From Danxiaibacter flavus (GTDB lineage Bacteria > Bacteroidota > Bacteroidia > Chitinophagales > Chitinophagaceae), in NCBI RefSeq assembly GCF_041060425.1, contig NZ_JAULBC010000005.1, positions 248,001 through 312,000 of the forward strand: a stretch of DNA of 64,000 nt. The letters run 5' to 3'. Below, piece by piece: positions 33,857 to 42,859 of this stretch (positions are counted from its first letter, which is position 1; every line of letters begins with the position of its first letter). The translations under genes and the position numbers were made by a program. The notes beneath the pieces are model-generated. The model worked only from the letters and a program-made list of their open reading frames with translations, searched no databases and was not told the DNA's origin.

Positions 33857-34262
33857 AGCTTAGAGCCTAAAGCCCAAAGCGTAAAACTATGCTCCGACGC
33901 ACAATTAAACAATAGCCACAAAGACACAAAAACTAAAAGGAGCACAAAGAAAAAGAAATTGCCACTGAAGCACAGAAGCCCAGAATTTTTACCACGGAGT
34001 AGTGCAGAGTTTCTTCACGGAATACACAGAGTTAGATACGACACGCTCGCAATTTTTTATCATACGAAAGAAGCTTAAAGCGTAAAGCCTAAAGCTTAAA
34101 ACTATTCCCCGACGCACAATTAAACAATAGCCACAAAGACATGAAGACTGAAAGAAGCACAACGAAAAAGAAATAGCCACTGAAGCACAAAATTTTTACC
34201 ACAGAGTAGCGCGGAGTTTTTTCACGGAATACACAGAGTTAGATACAACACGCTCGCAACCT
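33857..34262. repeat. Tandem ~200-bp repeat, two copies
   Basis: The unit starts with AAAGCCT-type heptads, then CCGACGCACAATTAAACAAT, AGCCACAAAGACA, GCCACTGAAGCACA, TTTTTACCAC and CACGGAATACACAGAGTTAG. Copy 1 is about 33857-34072 and copy 2 about 34073-34262, offset 215 bases. It lies in the gap before the secreted-protein gene and holds no believable gene. Confidence 0.75.
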
Positions 34263-34281
34263 TTCATCATTCGCTCAAATA

Positions 34282-34345
34282 AACGTACAACGTATAACTT
34301 ACAACGTAAAACCCAGTTTTAGGCTTTGCGCTTTAGGCTTTAAGC
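34282..34345 (-). repeat. Heptad repeats (AACGTAC words, then AAAGCCT words) after GH30 gene
   Basis: On the plus strand AACGTAC, AACGTAT, AACTTAC, AACGTAA. Next to the GH30 stop at 34346 the minus strand reads TTAAAGCCTAAAGCGCAAAG, nearly identical to the sequence after the PfkB kinase. Confidence 0.7.
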
Positions 34346-35818
34346 TTATTTCACCACCAACGTTGATATCGAATGTGGCAGACAGCTTGTTGCGGCGGCG
34401 CTGCCGTTGATCCATAAATGATAAGGTTGTTCTTTATCTGTACGGTTCATAACTACTACAACAATACTGCCGTCGGTGTTGCGGAATGCAGTAGTCTCCA
34501 ATACATCTCTGCTTGAAGCAGTGCTGATGCGTCTGGCACCAGGACGTATAAATTTTGAGAAATGGCCAATGTAGTAGAAGGCATTCGTATAAATCAATTC
34601 ACCGGTTTGCGTGTTTGCATGCACGGGTGCAAAACAAAAGTTTCCAACATGATTAGGACCACCCTTTTCATCGAGCAAGATGTTCCAATCTGTCCACGCA
34701 GTTGTTCCGCTGTTAAAATCATTGATCATGGAGTTGCCGTACTTTTCGCCCAGACTCCAGTTGAGTACACTATCCAGGTCGAATTTTTCCTTACAGCCTT
34801 CCGTAAAGATCAGGTTCTTACCCGGGAAGGCTTGTTCTACCATCTTTACATTGGCGAATTGCATGCCGCTGCCGGTCCATGTTTCGTACCAGTGGAAACC
34901 AATTCCCCACACATATTTTGCAGCCGCCGGATCACCGAGTATTACGCTTGCACGTTGATAAACCAGGTCCCTGTTATGATCCCACGCGATCAATTTTTTA
35001 TTACCCATGCCGTTCTTTTGTAAAGTTGGTCCGAGGTACCCTTTTATAAAATCCCTTTCATCTTCTGCGGTATAAATACACGATTCCCATTTTTGCTTTG
35101 CCATGGGCTCATTCTGCACACTCAAGCCCCAAACGGGTATTCCCTTAGCTTCATAAGTCCTGATAAACTTTACATAATAATTAGCCCATGCCTGTCTGAA
35201 TTCAGGTTTTAATTTGCCGCCTTGCACAAGGCTGTTATTGTCTTTCATCCAGGCCGGAGGGGTCCATGGACTTACAAACAAAGTAAGTTTACCACCTGCC
35301 GCGGCAATCGCCTGTTTGATGAGAGGGATACGATACTTTTCATCATGAGCAACACTAAAGGTTTTGAGACCGGCATCATTATCCTCAACATACGTATAAC
35401 TATCACTTGAAAAATCGCAGCTTTGAATGTTCGTACGACCTAATGTATAACCAATTCCTTTTTCGCGATCGTAGTATGCCGTAAGCAATTCTTTTTGTTT
35501 ATCTGCCGGCAGTTTTGCAAATACTTCAGCGGATGCATCCGTGATTGCTCCTCCGATACCAATAAATGATTGAAATGATTTTGCAGGATCAACAAAAACA
35601 CATGGCTCAGTTTCCAGCGGTTGAGGCATAGCTGTAAAGGACGCAGTTCCATTCGGAGAGATCCGAAACCGGGTATTTTCAGCAGTCGTAAAAATGGAAA
35701 TCGTTTTCCCCTCAAATTTTACATTTCCTGAAGATTGAATTTGGGCATTTAAGGTAAAGACTGAAGCAATACCCATTAAAGTCAGCAGACCCGTTTTCAT
35801 AATATTTTTTTTAAGCAT
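34346..35818 (-). CDS. Glycoside hydrolase family 30 (glucosylceramidase-like) secreted glycosidase
   Basis: A 490-residue exported glycosidase. The signal peptide (MKTGLLTLMGIASVFTLNAQ) begins at the second Met (35800). The TIM-barrel domain carries the family motifs FQSFIGIGGAITDASAEVF, GYTLGRTNIQSCDFS, LFVSPWTPPAWMKDN, the acid/base Glu in LSVQNEPMA and the nucleophile Glu in LIFTEGCKE. A C-terminal beta-sandwich ends in HSISTLVVK. GH30 enzymes cleave beta-linked glucans, xylans or glucosylceramides; the bond here is not predictable. The gene stands alone, not in a polysaccharide utilisation locus. Confidence 0.94.
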   Translation of the reverse strand: MLKKNIMKTGLLTLMGIASVFTLNAQIQSSGNVKFEGKTISIFTTAENTRFRISPNGTASFTAMPQPLETEPCVFVDPAKSFQSFIGIGGAITDASAEVFAKLPADKQKELLTAYYDREKGIGYTLGRTNIQSCDFSSDSYTYVEDNDAGLKTFSVAHDEKYRIPLIKQAIAAAGGKLTLFVSPWTPPAWMKDNNSLVQGGKLKPEFRQAWANYYVKFIRTYEAKGIPVWGLSVQNEPMAKQKWESCIYTAEDERDFIKGYLGPTLQKNGMGNKKLIAWDHNRDLVYQRASVILGDPAAAKYVWGIGFHWYETWTGSGMQFANVKMVEQAFPGKNLIFTEGCKEKFDLDSVLNWSLGEKYGNSMINDFNSGTTAWTDWNILLDEKGGPNHVGNFCFAPVHANTQTGELIYTNAFYYIGHFSKFIRPGARRISTASSRDVLETTAFRNTDGSIVVVVMNRTDKEQPYHLWINGSAAATSCLPHSISTLVVK

Positions 35819-35846
35819 TGGGGGTAGGCTTTAATTTATAAGAAAA

Positions 35847-35889
35847 CTAAAAAAGGCAAGCAGGTTAGCAAAATTAACCTACATGCCTT
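35847..35889 (-). terminator. Intrinsic terminator after TPR gene
   Basis: On the minus strand AAGGCATGTAGGTTA, loop, TAACCTGCTTGCCTT, then TTTTAGTTTT. The stem is 15 bp with two mismatches. Confidence 0.8.
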
Positions 35890-35951
35890 TATATTTTCAA
35901 TAAATTATATCCTGTTTACCGTTGGATATTATTTACACAATTTCTTATGAC

Positions 35952-36956
35952 TTAGTGCTCATAGTACTGTCCGGCCGGAATTTTATACACCATGCCACGT
36001 TGATATTTCTGCAGTGCCTTCGCTTCTGCATCATGATTTTTTGCCCATGTTGCGTAACTATCAGCACCACCGCCGAAAATCCATTGGTTATAAGCCTCAA
36101 ACATTTCTTCCTTAATAAGGGTGCGTTGGTATTCAAACAAACGGTAAGGAAATTTGGGTGTATCGCCTTCGTACCATTGCAGCACAAATTTTGAGCGCAA
36201 AGAAGTAAGCGACTCTGGAGTAACACCCTCAGCCAGCATACCGGAATTTTGCAGGAACAAATTACCAACAGCCTTAATAAATGGACTGCCTTTTTTAACC
36301 GCATCAGCTAGTGTATTGCCGGTAAACAGTCTCTTATAATCAGCCGTCAATTGTTCTTTAATCTCTGCTGTTCTTGCAGTCAGGCTTTCAATATTGATGA
36401 AATTCTCTCCATACAATACTGCCCACAACACTTCATTCTTTTGAGAATAATATTTAGATGCGTTGTAAAAATTACCACTGCAGCTTGGGTCCGCCTCTAT
36501 ACCTTTTTCCCAAAGCTTTATAGCAGTTGATGGATTTTTTTCAAATTCCAGTTCACCATATTCGCTGTACAATATACCGCGATTGGGAAATTTAGCCAGG
36601 CCCTTCTTGTATAGCTTAGCGCATTCATCATTCTGTGCAGTTGCCTTATAAGCCATGCCCAATATCTGGAAACTTTGAACATCCGCATTCGGTTTTTCTA
36701 CAAGCGATTTTGCGACGTCTATAGATTTTGAATAGTCTCTTTTTAATAAAGAAACATAAGCAAGATCTTTTGCAATCTCAATATCATCAGGTTTTAACTG
36801 GTTTGCACGGTCAAGAACCAGCACTGCATTGTCCAGGTCGCCCTGCTTCATAAATGTGCGTGCAGTTTCATGCAGTTTTTCCGGGTCCTGTTGCTGTGCC
36901 TTTACCACTGTGTAAGAACTAAGTAAAACGAGCGTTGCAAAAAATATTCTTTTCAT
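35952..36956 (-). CDS. Secreted TPR-repeat protein
   Basis: A 334-residue protein with a signal peptide (KRIFFATLVLLSSYTVVKAQ). TPR-like helical pairs cover about 25-175: LHETARTFMKQGDLDNAVLVLDRANQLKPDD, IAKDLAYVSLLKRDYSKSIDVAKSL, FQILGMAYKATAQNDECAKLYKKGLAKFPN and GILYSEYGELEFEKNPSTAIKLWEKGIEADP. The C-terminal half is helical without known motifs. It probably acts as a periplasmic protein-interaction scaffold. A terminator follows. Confidence 0.85.
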   Translation of the reverse strand: MKRIFFATLVLLSSYTVVKAQQQDPEKLHETARTFMKQGDLDNAVLVLDRANQLKPDDIEIAKDLAYVSLLKRDYSKSIDVAKSLVEKPNADVQSFQILGMAYKATAQNDECAKLYKKGLAKFPNRGILYSEYGELEFEKNPSTAIKLWEKGIEADPSCSGNFYNASKYYSQKNEVLWAVLYGENFINIESLTARTAEIKEQLTADYKRLFTGNTLADAVKKGSPFIKAVGNLFLQNSGMLAEGVTPESLTSLRSKFVLQWYEGDTPKFPYRLFEYQRTLIKEEMFEAYNQWIFGGGADSYATWAKNHDAEAKALQKYQRGMVYKIPAGQYYEH

Positions 36957-36985
36957 CCACTTACTTTTAATATTTCAAAAACAGA

Positions 36986-37022
36986 AGAAACCTTAAAGCC
37001 TGTTACGGACGTTAAGGTTTCT
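36986..37022 (-). terminator. Hairpin between DUF1015 gene and TPR gene
   Basis: AGAAACCTTAA, a 15-base loop, TTAAGGTTTCT: a perfect 11-bp stem, followed on minus by TCTGTTTTTG. It may end the serC-DUF1015 transcript or lie in the TPR gene leader. Confidence 0.5.
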
Positions 37023-37044
37023 CAGCTCAATTAGTTTATTATGC

Positions 37045-37300
37045 AAAGTACGTTACAAGTACGAAGTTAGAAGTACGAAGTACGTTAGGTTTGAACCTGT
37101 TGTGTTTTAATTAACAGCTTGCCGCCAAAGTACTTCATATTCACCTATCTTACTCAAAGTACGAAGTTAGAAGTACGAAGTACGTTAGGATTGAACCTGT
37201 TGTGTTTTAATTAACAGCTTCTGATAAAGCACTTCATGTTCATCTATCTTACTCAAGTACAAAGTTAGAAGTACGAAGTACGTTGAGTGCGGCAGGTTTC
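37045..37300 (+). repeat. ~100-bp tandem repeat built on TACGAAG heptads, two and a third copies
   Basis: Copies start at 37057, 37157 and 37255 with AAGTACGAAGTTAGAAGTAC, and the first two continue GAACCTGTTGTGTTTTAATT and AACAGCTT. Small differences between copies show it is not a fresh duplication. Together with 37365-37416 it fills the 460-base gap 36957-37416. Confidence 0.75.
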
Positions 37301-37364
37301 TTTGAACTTAACATTTCTTGTTGCCAGCTACTATAGTCAACCTTTAACAACTCTATCAACAGTT

Positions 37365-37412
37365 CCGAACGAGGTACTTCGTAATTCGTAATTCGTACTT
37401 ATCCACTTATCC
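37365..37412 (-). repeat. Heptad repeat (TACGAAT/TACGAAG) downstream of DUF1015 gene
   Basis: On minus: AAGTGGATAAG, then TACGAATTACGAATTACGAA and GTACCTCG, starting within 10 bases of the stop at 37417, in sense direction. Confidence 0.65.
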
Positions 37413-37416
37413 TTAC

Positions 37417-38652
37417 TTAGTCATTAATCAAGTGCGTCAACAAGCCATCCCGAAGCTTCGGTTCAAACCAGGTGCTTTTTGGAGGCATTACGTTACCGCT
37501 GTCTGCAATGTCAAATAGTTGTTGAATGCTTACAGGATAAAGGCTGAATGCAATCGCCATTTCTCCGCTGTCAACACGTTTGCTAAGCTCCTGCAATCCC
37601 CTGATGCCACCTACGAAATCAATTCTTTTATCTGTACGCGGATCTTCAATGTTCAGCAGTTTGCTCAACACATTGTCCTGCAGAATTGTAACGTCCAATA
37701 CACCGATCGGATCTTCGGAATAAGTGCCCGCTTTTGCAGTCAGCTTGTACCAGCTTTTGCCCAGGTACATGCCAAATTCGTGAAGACTTTCAGGTTTGAA
37801 AGGTTCTTCACCAATTTCTTCAACAATAAAATTCTCCTGTAAAGCTTTTAGAAAATCGTGCTCACTATGTCCGTTCAAATCTTTTACAACACGGTTATAA
37901 TCCATGATGTATAATTGATTGGAAGGGAACAAAGTGGTAAGGAAGTAATTAGCACCGTCAGCGGCTTTATTGCCTAATGCTTTACGCACCTTAGCAGCAG
38001 ATGCAGCGCGGTGGTGGCCGTCTGCGATATAAGTACAGGGCACTTTTGTTTCAAAATAGCCGGTGATGGATTCTGTAGCATTACTATCATTGATCAGCCA
38101 GATAGTGTGCTGGATCTGATCATCCGCGGTAAAATCATACACCGGGTTTTTGGTGCTCATCCATTTGTCAATCAACGCATCTATTTCTTCTACATTTTTG
38201 TACGCAAGAAATACATTGCCTGTCTGGGCTCCGGTTGTTTTAATATGGTTGATGCGATCCTGCTCTTTTTCAGGCCTCGTAAACTCGTGTTTTTTAATGA
38301 TATCATTTTCGTAGTCATCCACCGAGCTAACACAAACGAGACCGGTTTGACTGCGACCATTCATGATAAGTCTGTAAACGTAATAACACTCTTTCGATTC
38401 ATGAAAAAGGATCTCGCGTTTGATGAAAGCTGTCAGGTTTTCCTTTGCTTTTTCATACACTATTTCAGAATGGATGTCGATATTATCGGGCAGATCAATC
38501 TCACTTTTGGTGATGTGCAAAAATGAATTTGGGTTTCCCTGTGTTTCAATTTTTGCTTCCTGGCTGTTTAATACATCATAGGGGCGGCTGGCAACCTGTT
38601 TAGCAAGTTGCGCCTGGGGGCGCAATGCTTTAAATGGCTTTATTTTACTCAT
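37417..38652 (-). CDS. DUF1015 family protein next to serC
   Basis: A 411-residue cytosolic protein of DUF1015. Recognisable segments are IKPFKALRPQ and VASRPYDVLNSQEA at the N-terminus, the HEFTRPEKEQDRINHIKTTGAQTGNVFLAY core, and the ADGHHRAASAAKVRKALG motif, which looks like a ParB/serine-kinase-type phosphate loop. Relatives with this DGHHR motif include free serine kinases, so a role in serine metabolism is plausible beside serC. It starts 50 bases after the serC stop and is likely co-transcribed. The usual third member, serA, is not here. Confidence 0.88.
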   Translation of the reverse strand: MSKIKPFKALRPQAQLAKQVASRPYDVLNSQEAKIETQGNPNSFLHITKSEIDLPDNIDIHSEIVYEKAKENLTAFIKREILFHESKECYYVYRLIMNGRSQTGLVCVSSVDDYENDIIKKHEFTRPEKEQDRINHIKTTGAQTGNVFLAYKNVEEIDALIDKWMSTKNPVYDFTADDQIQHTIWLINDSNATESITGYFETKVPCTYIADGHHRAASAAKVRKALGNKAADGANYFLTTLFPSNQLYIMDYNRVVKDLNGHSEHDFLKALQENFIVEEIGEEPFKPESLHEFGMYLGKSWYKLTAKAGTYSEDPIGVLDVTILQDNVLSKLLNIEDPRTDKRIDFVGGIRGLQELSKRVDSGEMAIAFSLYPVSIQQLFDIADSGNVMPPKSTWFEPKLRDGLLTHLIND

Positions 38653-38702
38653 ATTCGTTTGATAGTTGTTGTTTATAATGCTACAAACCGCATTACTTTA
38701 AC

Positions 38703-39773
38703 TTACAGATTTTTATTGTTGAATTCAGTCATCAGTTCTACAAAAGCTTTCACACTGTCCATCGGCATTGCATTATACATACTTACCCGTAAACCGCCAA
38801 CACTTCTGTGACCTTTTACGCCTACCATGCCATTCTTTTTGCATTCATCCAAAAATGGCTGTTCCAACTCTGGTCTTTGCATTACAAATACAGCATTCAT
38901 AAAGCTTCTGTCCTCTTTATTCACTGTTGGAACAAAAAGCGGAAGGCTATCCAAAGCGTTATACAGATATTCAGCTCTTTCTTTCGCTCTTTTTTCCATC
39001 TCTGCAAGTCCGCCTTCTTTTTTTATCCAGCGCAACGTAAGCAGGCTAACATACACCGCAAAGACAGGAGGCGTATTTAGCAAAGAGCCGTTCTCGATAT
39101 GAATACGGTAATCCATTATAGGCGGAATAGCTCTTTTAATCTTTCCAAGCACATCTTTTTTCACCACAACGAGCGTTACGCCTGCAGCACCCATATTTTT
39201 CTGCGCACCGGCATAGATCAGCGAATGCTTAGCAAAAGGCATATTTCTGCTGAAAATATCACTGCTCATGTCGGCTACAAGCGGCACATTGGTTTCGGGT
39301 AGTGCATGCCATTGAGTACCTTCTACCGTGTTGTTGGTTGTATAATGGAGGTATTTTGATGTTGCAGGAATCTCAAATCCTTTATTAATATACGTGTGAT
39401 TTTTATCTTTTGATGATGCTACCACATTTACATTTCCAAACAACTTCGCTTCCTTGATAGCCTTGCTTCCCCAAATACCGTTATCGCAATAGGCGGCGGT
39501 TTCGCCATCGTCCAGCAGATTCATCGGCACCTGCATAAACTGTGTGGTGGCGCCTCCATGCAAATACAACGCTTCATGTTCTTCACCCAGTTGCATTAGT
39601 TCCTTTATAAGAGATCGCGATTCATCCAGTACATCCTGAAACCAGGAAGTGCGGTGGCCGATTTCCAGGAGAGACAAACCAATGTTATTAAAGTTAAGAA
39701 CAGCTTCAGCAGCCTGGTTTAATACTTCCTGCGGAAGAATAGAAGGCCCTGAATTAAAATTGTGCATTTTCAT
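38703..39773 (-). CDS. serC: Phosphoserine aminotransferase
   Basis: A 356-residue PLP enzyme that makes 3-phosphoserine from 3-phosphohydroxypyruvate and glutamate, and can also serve in pyridoxal phosphate synthesis. The N-terminus MHNFNSGPSILPQEVLNQA, the LYLHGGATTQFMQVPMNLL segment, the PLP-binding Lys in YAGAQKNMGAAGVTLVV and the C-terminal KGHRSVGGLRVSMYNAMP are diagnostic. The ATG at 39773 is chosen over 39809; 39767 is also possible. It is the first gene of a serC-DUF1015 pair. Confidence 0.96.
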   Translation of the reverse strand: MKMHNFNSGPSILPQEVLNQAAEAVLNFNNIGLSLLEIGHRTSWFQDVLDESRSLIKELMQLGEEHEALYLHGGATTQFMQVPMNLLDDGETAAYCDNGIWGSKAIKEAKLFGNVNVVASSKDKNHTYINKGFEIPATSKYLHYTTNNTVEGTQWHALPETNVPLVADMSSDIFSRNMPFAKHSLIYAGAQKNMGAAGVTLVVVKKDVLGKIKRAIPPIMDYRIHIENGSLLNTPPVFAVYVSLLTLRWIKKEGGLAEMEKRAKERAEYLYNALDSLPLFVPTVNKEDRSFMNAVFVMQRPELEQPFLDECKKNGMVGVKGHRSVGGLRVSMYNAMPMDSVKAFVELMTEFNNKNL

Positions 39774-39839
39774 GTTGTTAATGGTTATTGCGTTTGCAAA
39801 ATAAAGCAATTGAAGTCAAAGCATTATTAGTCGTCAAAG

Positions 39840-40478
39840 CTATTCCAGATGTGTTACACCACCAGATACCACAAACTTCATAGCTTCAGCAGAATTAATA
39901 TGTAAAGATTTTACCCGTGTTTTCGGCACAAAATAAGTTATTCCTGAAATTGCATATGAATGAGGAACATAAACCGTAACGTGCTCCATCAGGTCAAAGT
40001 GTGATGCATCCTCCTGCGTAATAAAACCAATGCGCCATACATCATCGGCATCTACATTTACCAAAACCGGTTTGTCAAACTTTTTCTTATTACCCGCAAA
40101 AGCCTCAAAAAAGTCTTTTACAGAACTGTAAATAAATTTAATTCCCGGCGTTTTTTCAAGAATTGTATCTACAACATCCACCAGTTTTCCCACAAAAAAA
40201 GAAGATGAGATCCGCCCGATAAGCATCACGATCACAATAACCACCACAAACCCAAGTCCCGGAATACGTCTCGGCAAGCCATTTTCATCCACGCCCATTA
40301 AATTGGGAAAAAGTTTGTTGGTAAGATCCGGCAGAATTGTATCCACAGAGTTAAACAAAAAATACACCGCATAGGCAGTAATGCCAATGGGGGCAATAAC
40401 AACCAAACCCTGGAGAAAATATTGAAGCAATCTTCTCCAATGCAGTCCAACAAGAAGTCTGCGCCTCAGCGAACTCAT
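39840..40478 (-). CDS. DUF502 membrane protein
   Basis: A 212-residue protein of the DUF502 family. Two membrane segments (FLQGLVVIAPIGITAYAVYFLF and GLGFVVVIVIVMLIGRIS) are followed by the conserved ILEKTPGIKFIYSSVKDFFEAFAG and the beta-rich PVLVNVDADDVWRIGFITQED with HVTVYVPHSYAISGITYFV. It sits in the inner membrane with a soluble C-terminal domain. Function is unknown. The start MSSLRRRLLVGLHWRRLL gives the positively charged N-terminus expected inside the cell. Confidence 0.88.
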   Translation of the reverse strand: MSSLRRRLLVGLHWRRLLQYFLQGLVVIAPIGITAYAVYFLFNSVDTILPDLTNKLFPNLMGVDENGLPRRIPGLGFVVVIVIVMLIGRISSSFFVGKLVDVVDTILEKTPGIKFIYSSVKDFFEAFAGNKKKFDKPVLVNVDADDVWRIGFITQEDASHFDLMEHVTVYVPHSYAISGITYFVPKTRVKSLHINSAEAMKFVVSGGVTHLE

Positions 40479-40708
40479 AATAGATTTATTTTAACTGTAA
40501 AGTAAGCAACTATTACATTTCCGGGCATAGTATTACCAAACGCCGTATGCGCTATACTTTATTTATACTTTTTAAAACGTTTTGTAACCCCCTGCCGGTA
40601 AAATTAAACCTGCAACACATTATGTTTAAACATTATTTAAGCGTTAATCCTTATCTTGCAACTTATCCTTCATTTTGACCACTCAGATAAAAATGAAAAG
40701 AAAAACTA

Positions 40709-41371
40709 ATGGAAACTATTGTAACGAAAAAAGTTTCTATAGTTTTGTCCACCAGTTTAGGAAAAATGAAGGAAAGAATACAACAAAAGGCGCGAGAATT
40801 ATTCCTGAAATACGGATTTAAGTCTGTTACAATGGATGAGATTGCCAGCCAGTCAGGTATTAGTAAAAAAACTATTTACCAGTTTTTTGCTGATAAAGAT
40901 GAGCTGGTTGAAGACGTGATGCAGAAGGAGTTGAATTCTATGCGTGATGAATGTATCCGTCAACGGGAAGAATCCCAAAACGCAATTGAGGAATTGATCC
41001 AGGACCTTGAATCAAAAATGATGACCATGGAGGCCATGAACCCTTTTATTGTTTTTGATCTGGAAAAATTTTATCCGCAAGCTTTCCTGGTATTTAAAAA
41101 ACATAAGGAGAGTTTTTTGCTCGAGCTGATAAGGCGGAATATTGAGCGCGGCATTGAAGAAGGCGTTTATAGAAATGACTTTAATGTTGACATTATTTCC
41201 AAATTCCGGCTTGAAAGTTCTTTTTTAATCTTCAACCAGGACCTGTATCCCAATAGCAAATACAGCCTGATGGATGTTGCGAGAGAACTGTATTATCATT
41301 TTCTCTATGGCATATCTACCGAAAAAGGCAGACAGATCATTGAGAAATACCAACACAAAAAAACCATATAA
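40709..41371 (+). CDS. TetR-family transcriptional regulator of the efflux operon
   Basis: A 220-residue repressor-type protein. The helix-turn-helix is at about 22-68 (RIQQKARELFLKYGFKSVTMDEIASQSGISKKTIYQFFADKDELVEDVM). The C-terminal ligand domain is diverse, as usual. It is the first gene of an operon: the TolC gene starts 10 bases after its stop, followed by the adaptor and RND genes. It very likely controls this operon in response to a small molecule. The ATG at 40766 is an alternative start just ahead of the HTH. Confidence 0.93.
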   Translation: METIVTKKVSIVLSTSLGKMKERIQQKARELFLKYGFKSVTMDEIASQSGISKKTIYQFFADKDELVEDVMQKELNSMRDECIRQREESQNAIEELIQDLESKMMTMEAMNPFIVFDLEKFYPQAFLVFKKHKESFLLELIRRNIERGIEEGVYRNDFNVDIISKFRLESSFLIFNQDLYPNSKYSLMDVARELYYHFLYGISTEKGRQIIEKYQHKKTI

Positions 41372-41381
41372 AACCAACATT

Positions 41382-42824
41382 ATGCAATATCTAAAGCGCA
41401 TAGGAACCGTGTGTTTGTTTAGTGCTACAGCTTTTATGTCGGTTGCACAAAGTCCGCAAGCGGTCCCTGCATCTCAGACCTCGCAAGAGACAGCATATCA
41501 TGAGTTTTCGGTACAACAATGCGTTGAATACGCCAGGAAGAATAATGTACAGGTAAAGAATGCACTGATTGATTACAAAATTCAACAGCAAACCAACCGG
41601 GGTATTACCGCCACTGCTCTACCGCAGGTGAATGGTAGTGTTGGTACTAACTTTTTCCCCAATGTTCCGGTGCAGGTATTTCCCAACTTTATTGCGATGG
41701 GAACCTACGGTGTTCTGGAGCATGAAGGCGTAAAGAACGGAAGTGGCCAACCCATTACCTCCCCTGCAGATTTTGGTTATATCAGTGCCGCTTTTGGTAC
41801 CAAGTGGAATGCATCAGCAGGAGTTACTTTATCGCAGATATTGTTTGACGGACAGGTGTTTGTTGGTTTGCAGGCGCGTAAGGCTTCATTGGACTATCAA
41901 ATGAAAAATTTTGAGGTTACTGATGAAAACATCCGCACCAATATTTACAAAGTGTATTACCAGCTGGTGGTTAGTAAAACACAGATGGAACAAATTGATG
42001 CGAACATTACACGTACGGCAAAACTGTATAACGATACAAAGGCGATGCATGCCAATGGTTTTACGGAGCAACTGGATGTTGATCGCGCCGCAGTTCAGTT
42101 AGCTAATCTTGAAACACAAAAGCTAACTACCCAAAGAACAATTGACAATGGTTATCTCGGATTGAAATACCTGATCGGTATGCCGATACAGGACTCGATT
42201 GTATTAACAGATAAAATCACTGAGGACAACATCAGGAAAGGTTTACTGGAGGACAGTACTTTCCAGTATTCTGACAGAAAAGACTATCAGTTGCTTGAGC
42301 AGGTTAACATTCTGAATGATTACAATGTAAAGAGATATAAATACATGTACCTGCCGTCCGCAAACTTAACAAGCCAGTTTGCCAAACAGGCTTATCGCGG
42401 ACAATTCGACTTTATTGGAAAAGGCGATTGGTTCACTACATGGTTTATTGGCCTGAATATCAATATTCCGATTTTTGACGGAATGACTAAAGCTGCCAAC
42501 GTGCAAAAGGCCAAACTGCAGGCAGAGCAGACGCACAACCAGATGGAATACCTCAAGTTGAATATTGATACCGATGTAGAAACAGCGCGTAACAAATTCA
42601 GAGCAGCGATCATTACACTGGAAAACCAACGCAACAATATGAAACTGGCAGAACAGGTATACAACCAGTCGAGGAAAAAATATGAAGCTGGGTTGGGTTC
42701 AACAACGGATATCACCAATTCGCAGACTGACCTTATCAATGCACAAACCAATTTTATCAATGCCTTATATGATGCTGTAATTGCCAAGATTGATTACACA
42801 AAAGCCATTGGTAAACTTCCATAA
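41382..42824 (+). CDS. TolC-family outer-membrane efflux protein
   Basis: A 480-residue outer-membrane channel component. The start MQYLKRIGTVCLFSATAFMSVAQ is a signal peptide; the longer frame from 41274 overlaps the TetR gene and is rejected. The OEP repeats begin with FSVQQCVEYARKNNVQVKNALIDYKIQQ, and the second contains KAKLQAEQTHNQMEYLKLNIDTDVETARNKF and a final KKYEAGLGSTTDITNSQTDLINAQTNFINALYDAVIAKIDY. It forms trimers that connect to the adaptor and RND pump. It is in an operon with the TetR gene (10-base gap) and the adaptor gene (35-base gap). Confidence 0.94.
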   Translation: MQYLKRIGTVCLFSATAFMSVAQSPQAVPASQTSQETAYHEFSVQQCVEYARKNNVQVKNALIDYKIQQQTNRGITATALPQVNGSVGTNFFPNVPVQVFPNFIAMGTYGVLEHEGVKNGSGQPITSPADFGYISAAFGTKWNASAGVTLSQILFDGQVFVGLQARKASLDYQMKNFEVTDENIRTNIYKVYYQLVVSKTQMEQIDANITRTAKLYNDTKAMHANGFTEQLDVDRAAVQLANLETQKLTTQRTIDNGYLGLKYLIGMPIQDSIVLTDKITEDNIRKGLLEDSTFQYSDRKDYQLLEQVNILNDYNVKRYKYMYLPSANLTSQFAKQAYRGQFDFIGKGDWFTTWFIGLNINIPIFDGMTKAANVQKAKLQAEQTHNQMEYLKLNIDTDVETARNKFRAAIITLENQRNNMKLAEQVYNQSRKKYEAGLGSTTDITNSQTDLINAQTNFINALYDAVIAKIDYTKAIGKLP

Positions 42825-42859
42825 ACACAACCATTACCATCAATTTCAAATTACTCTAT

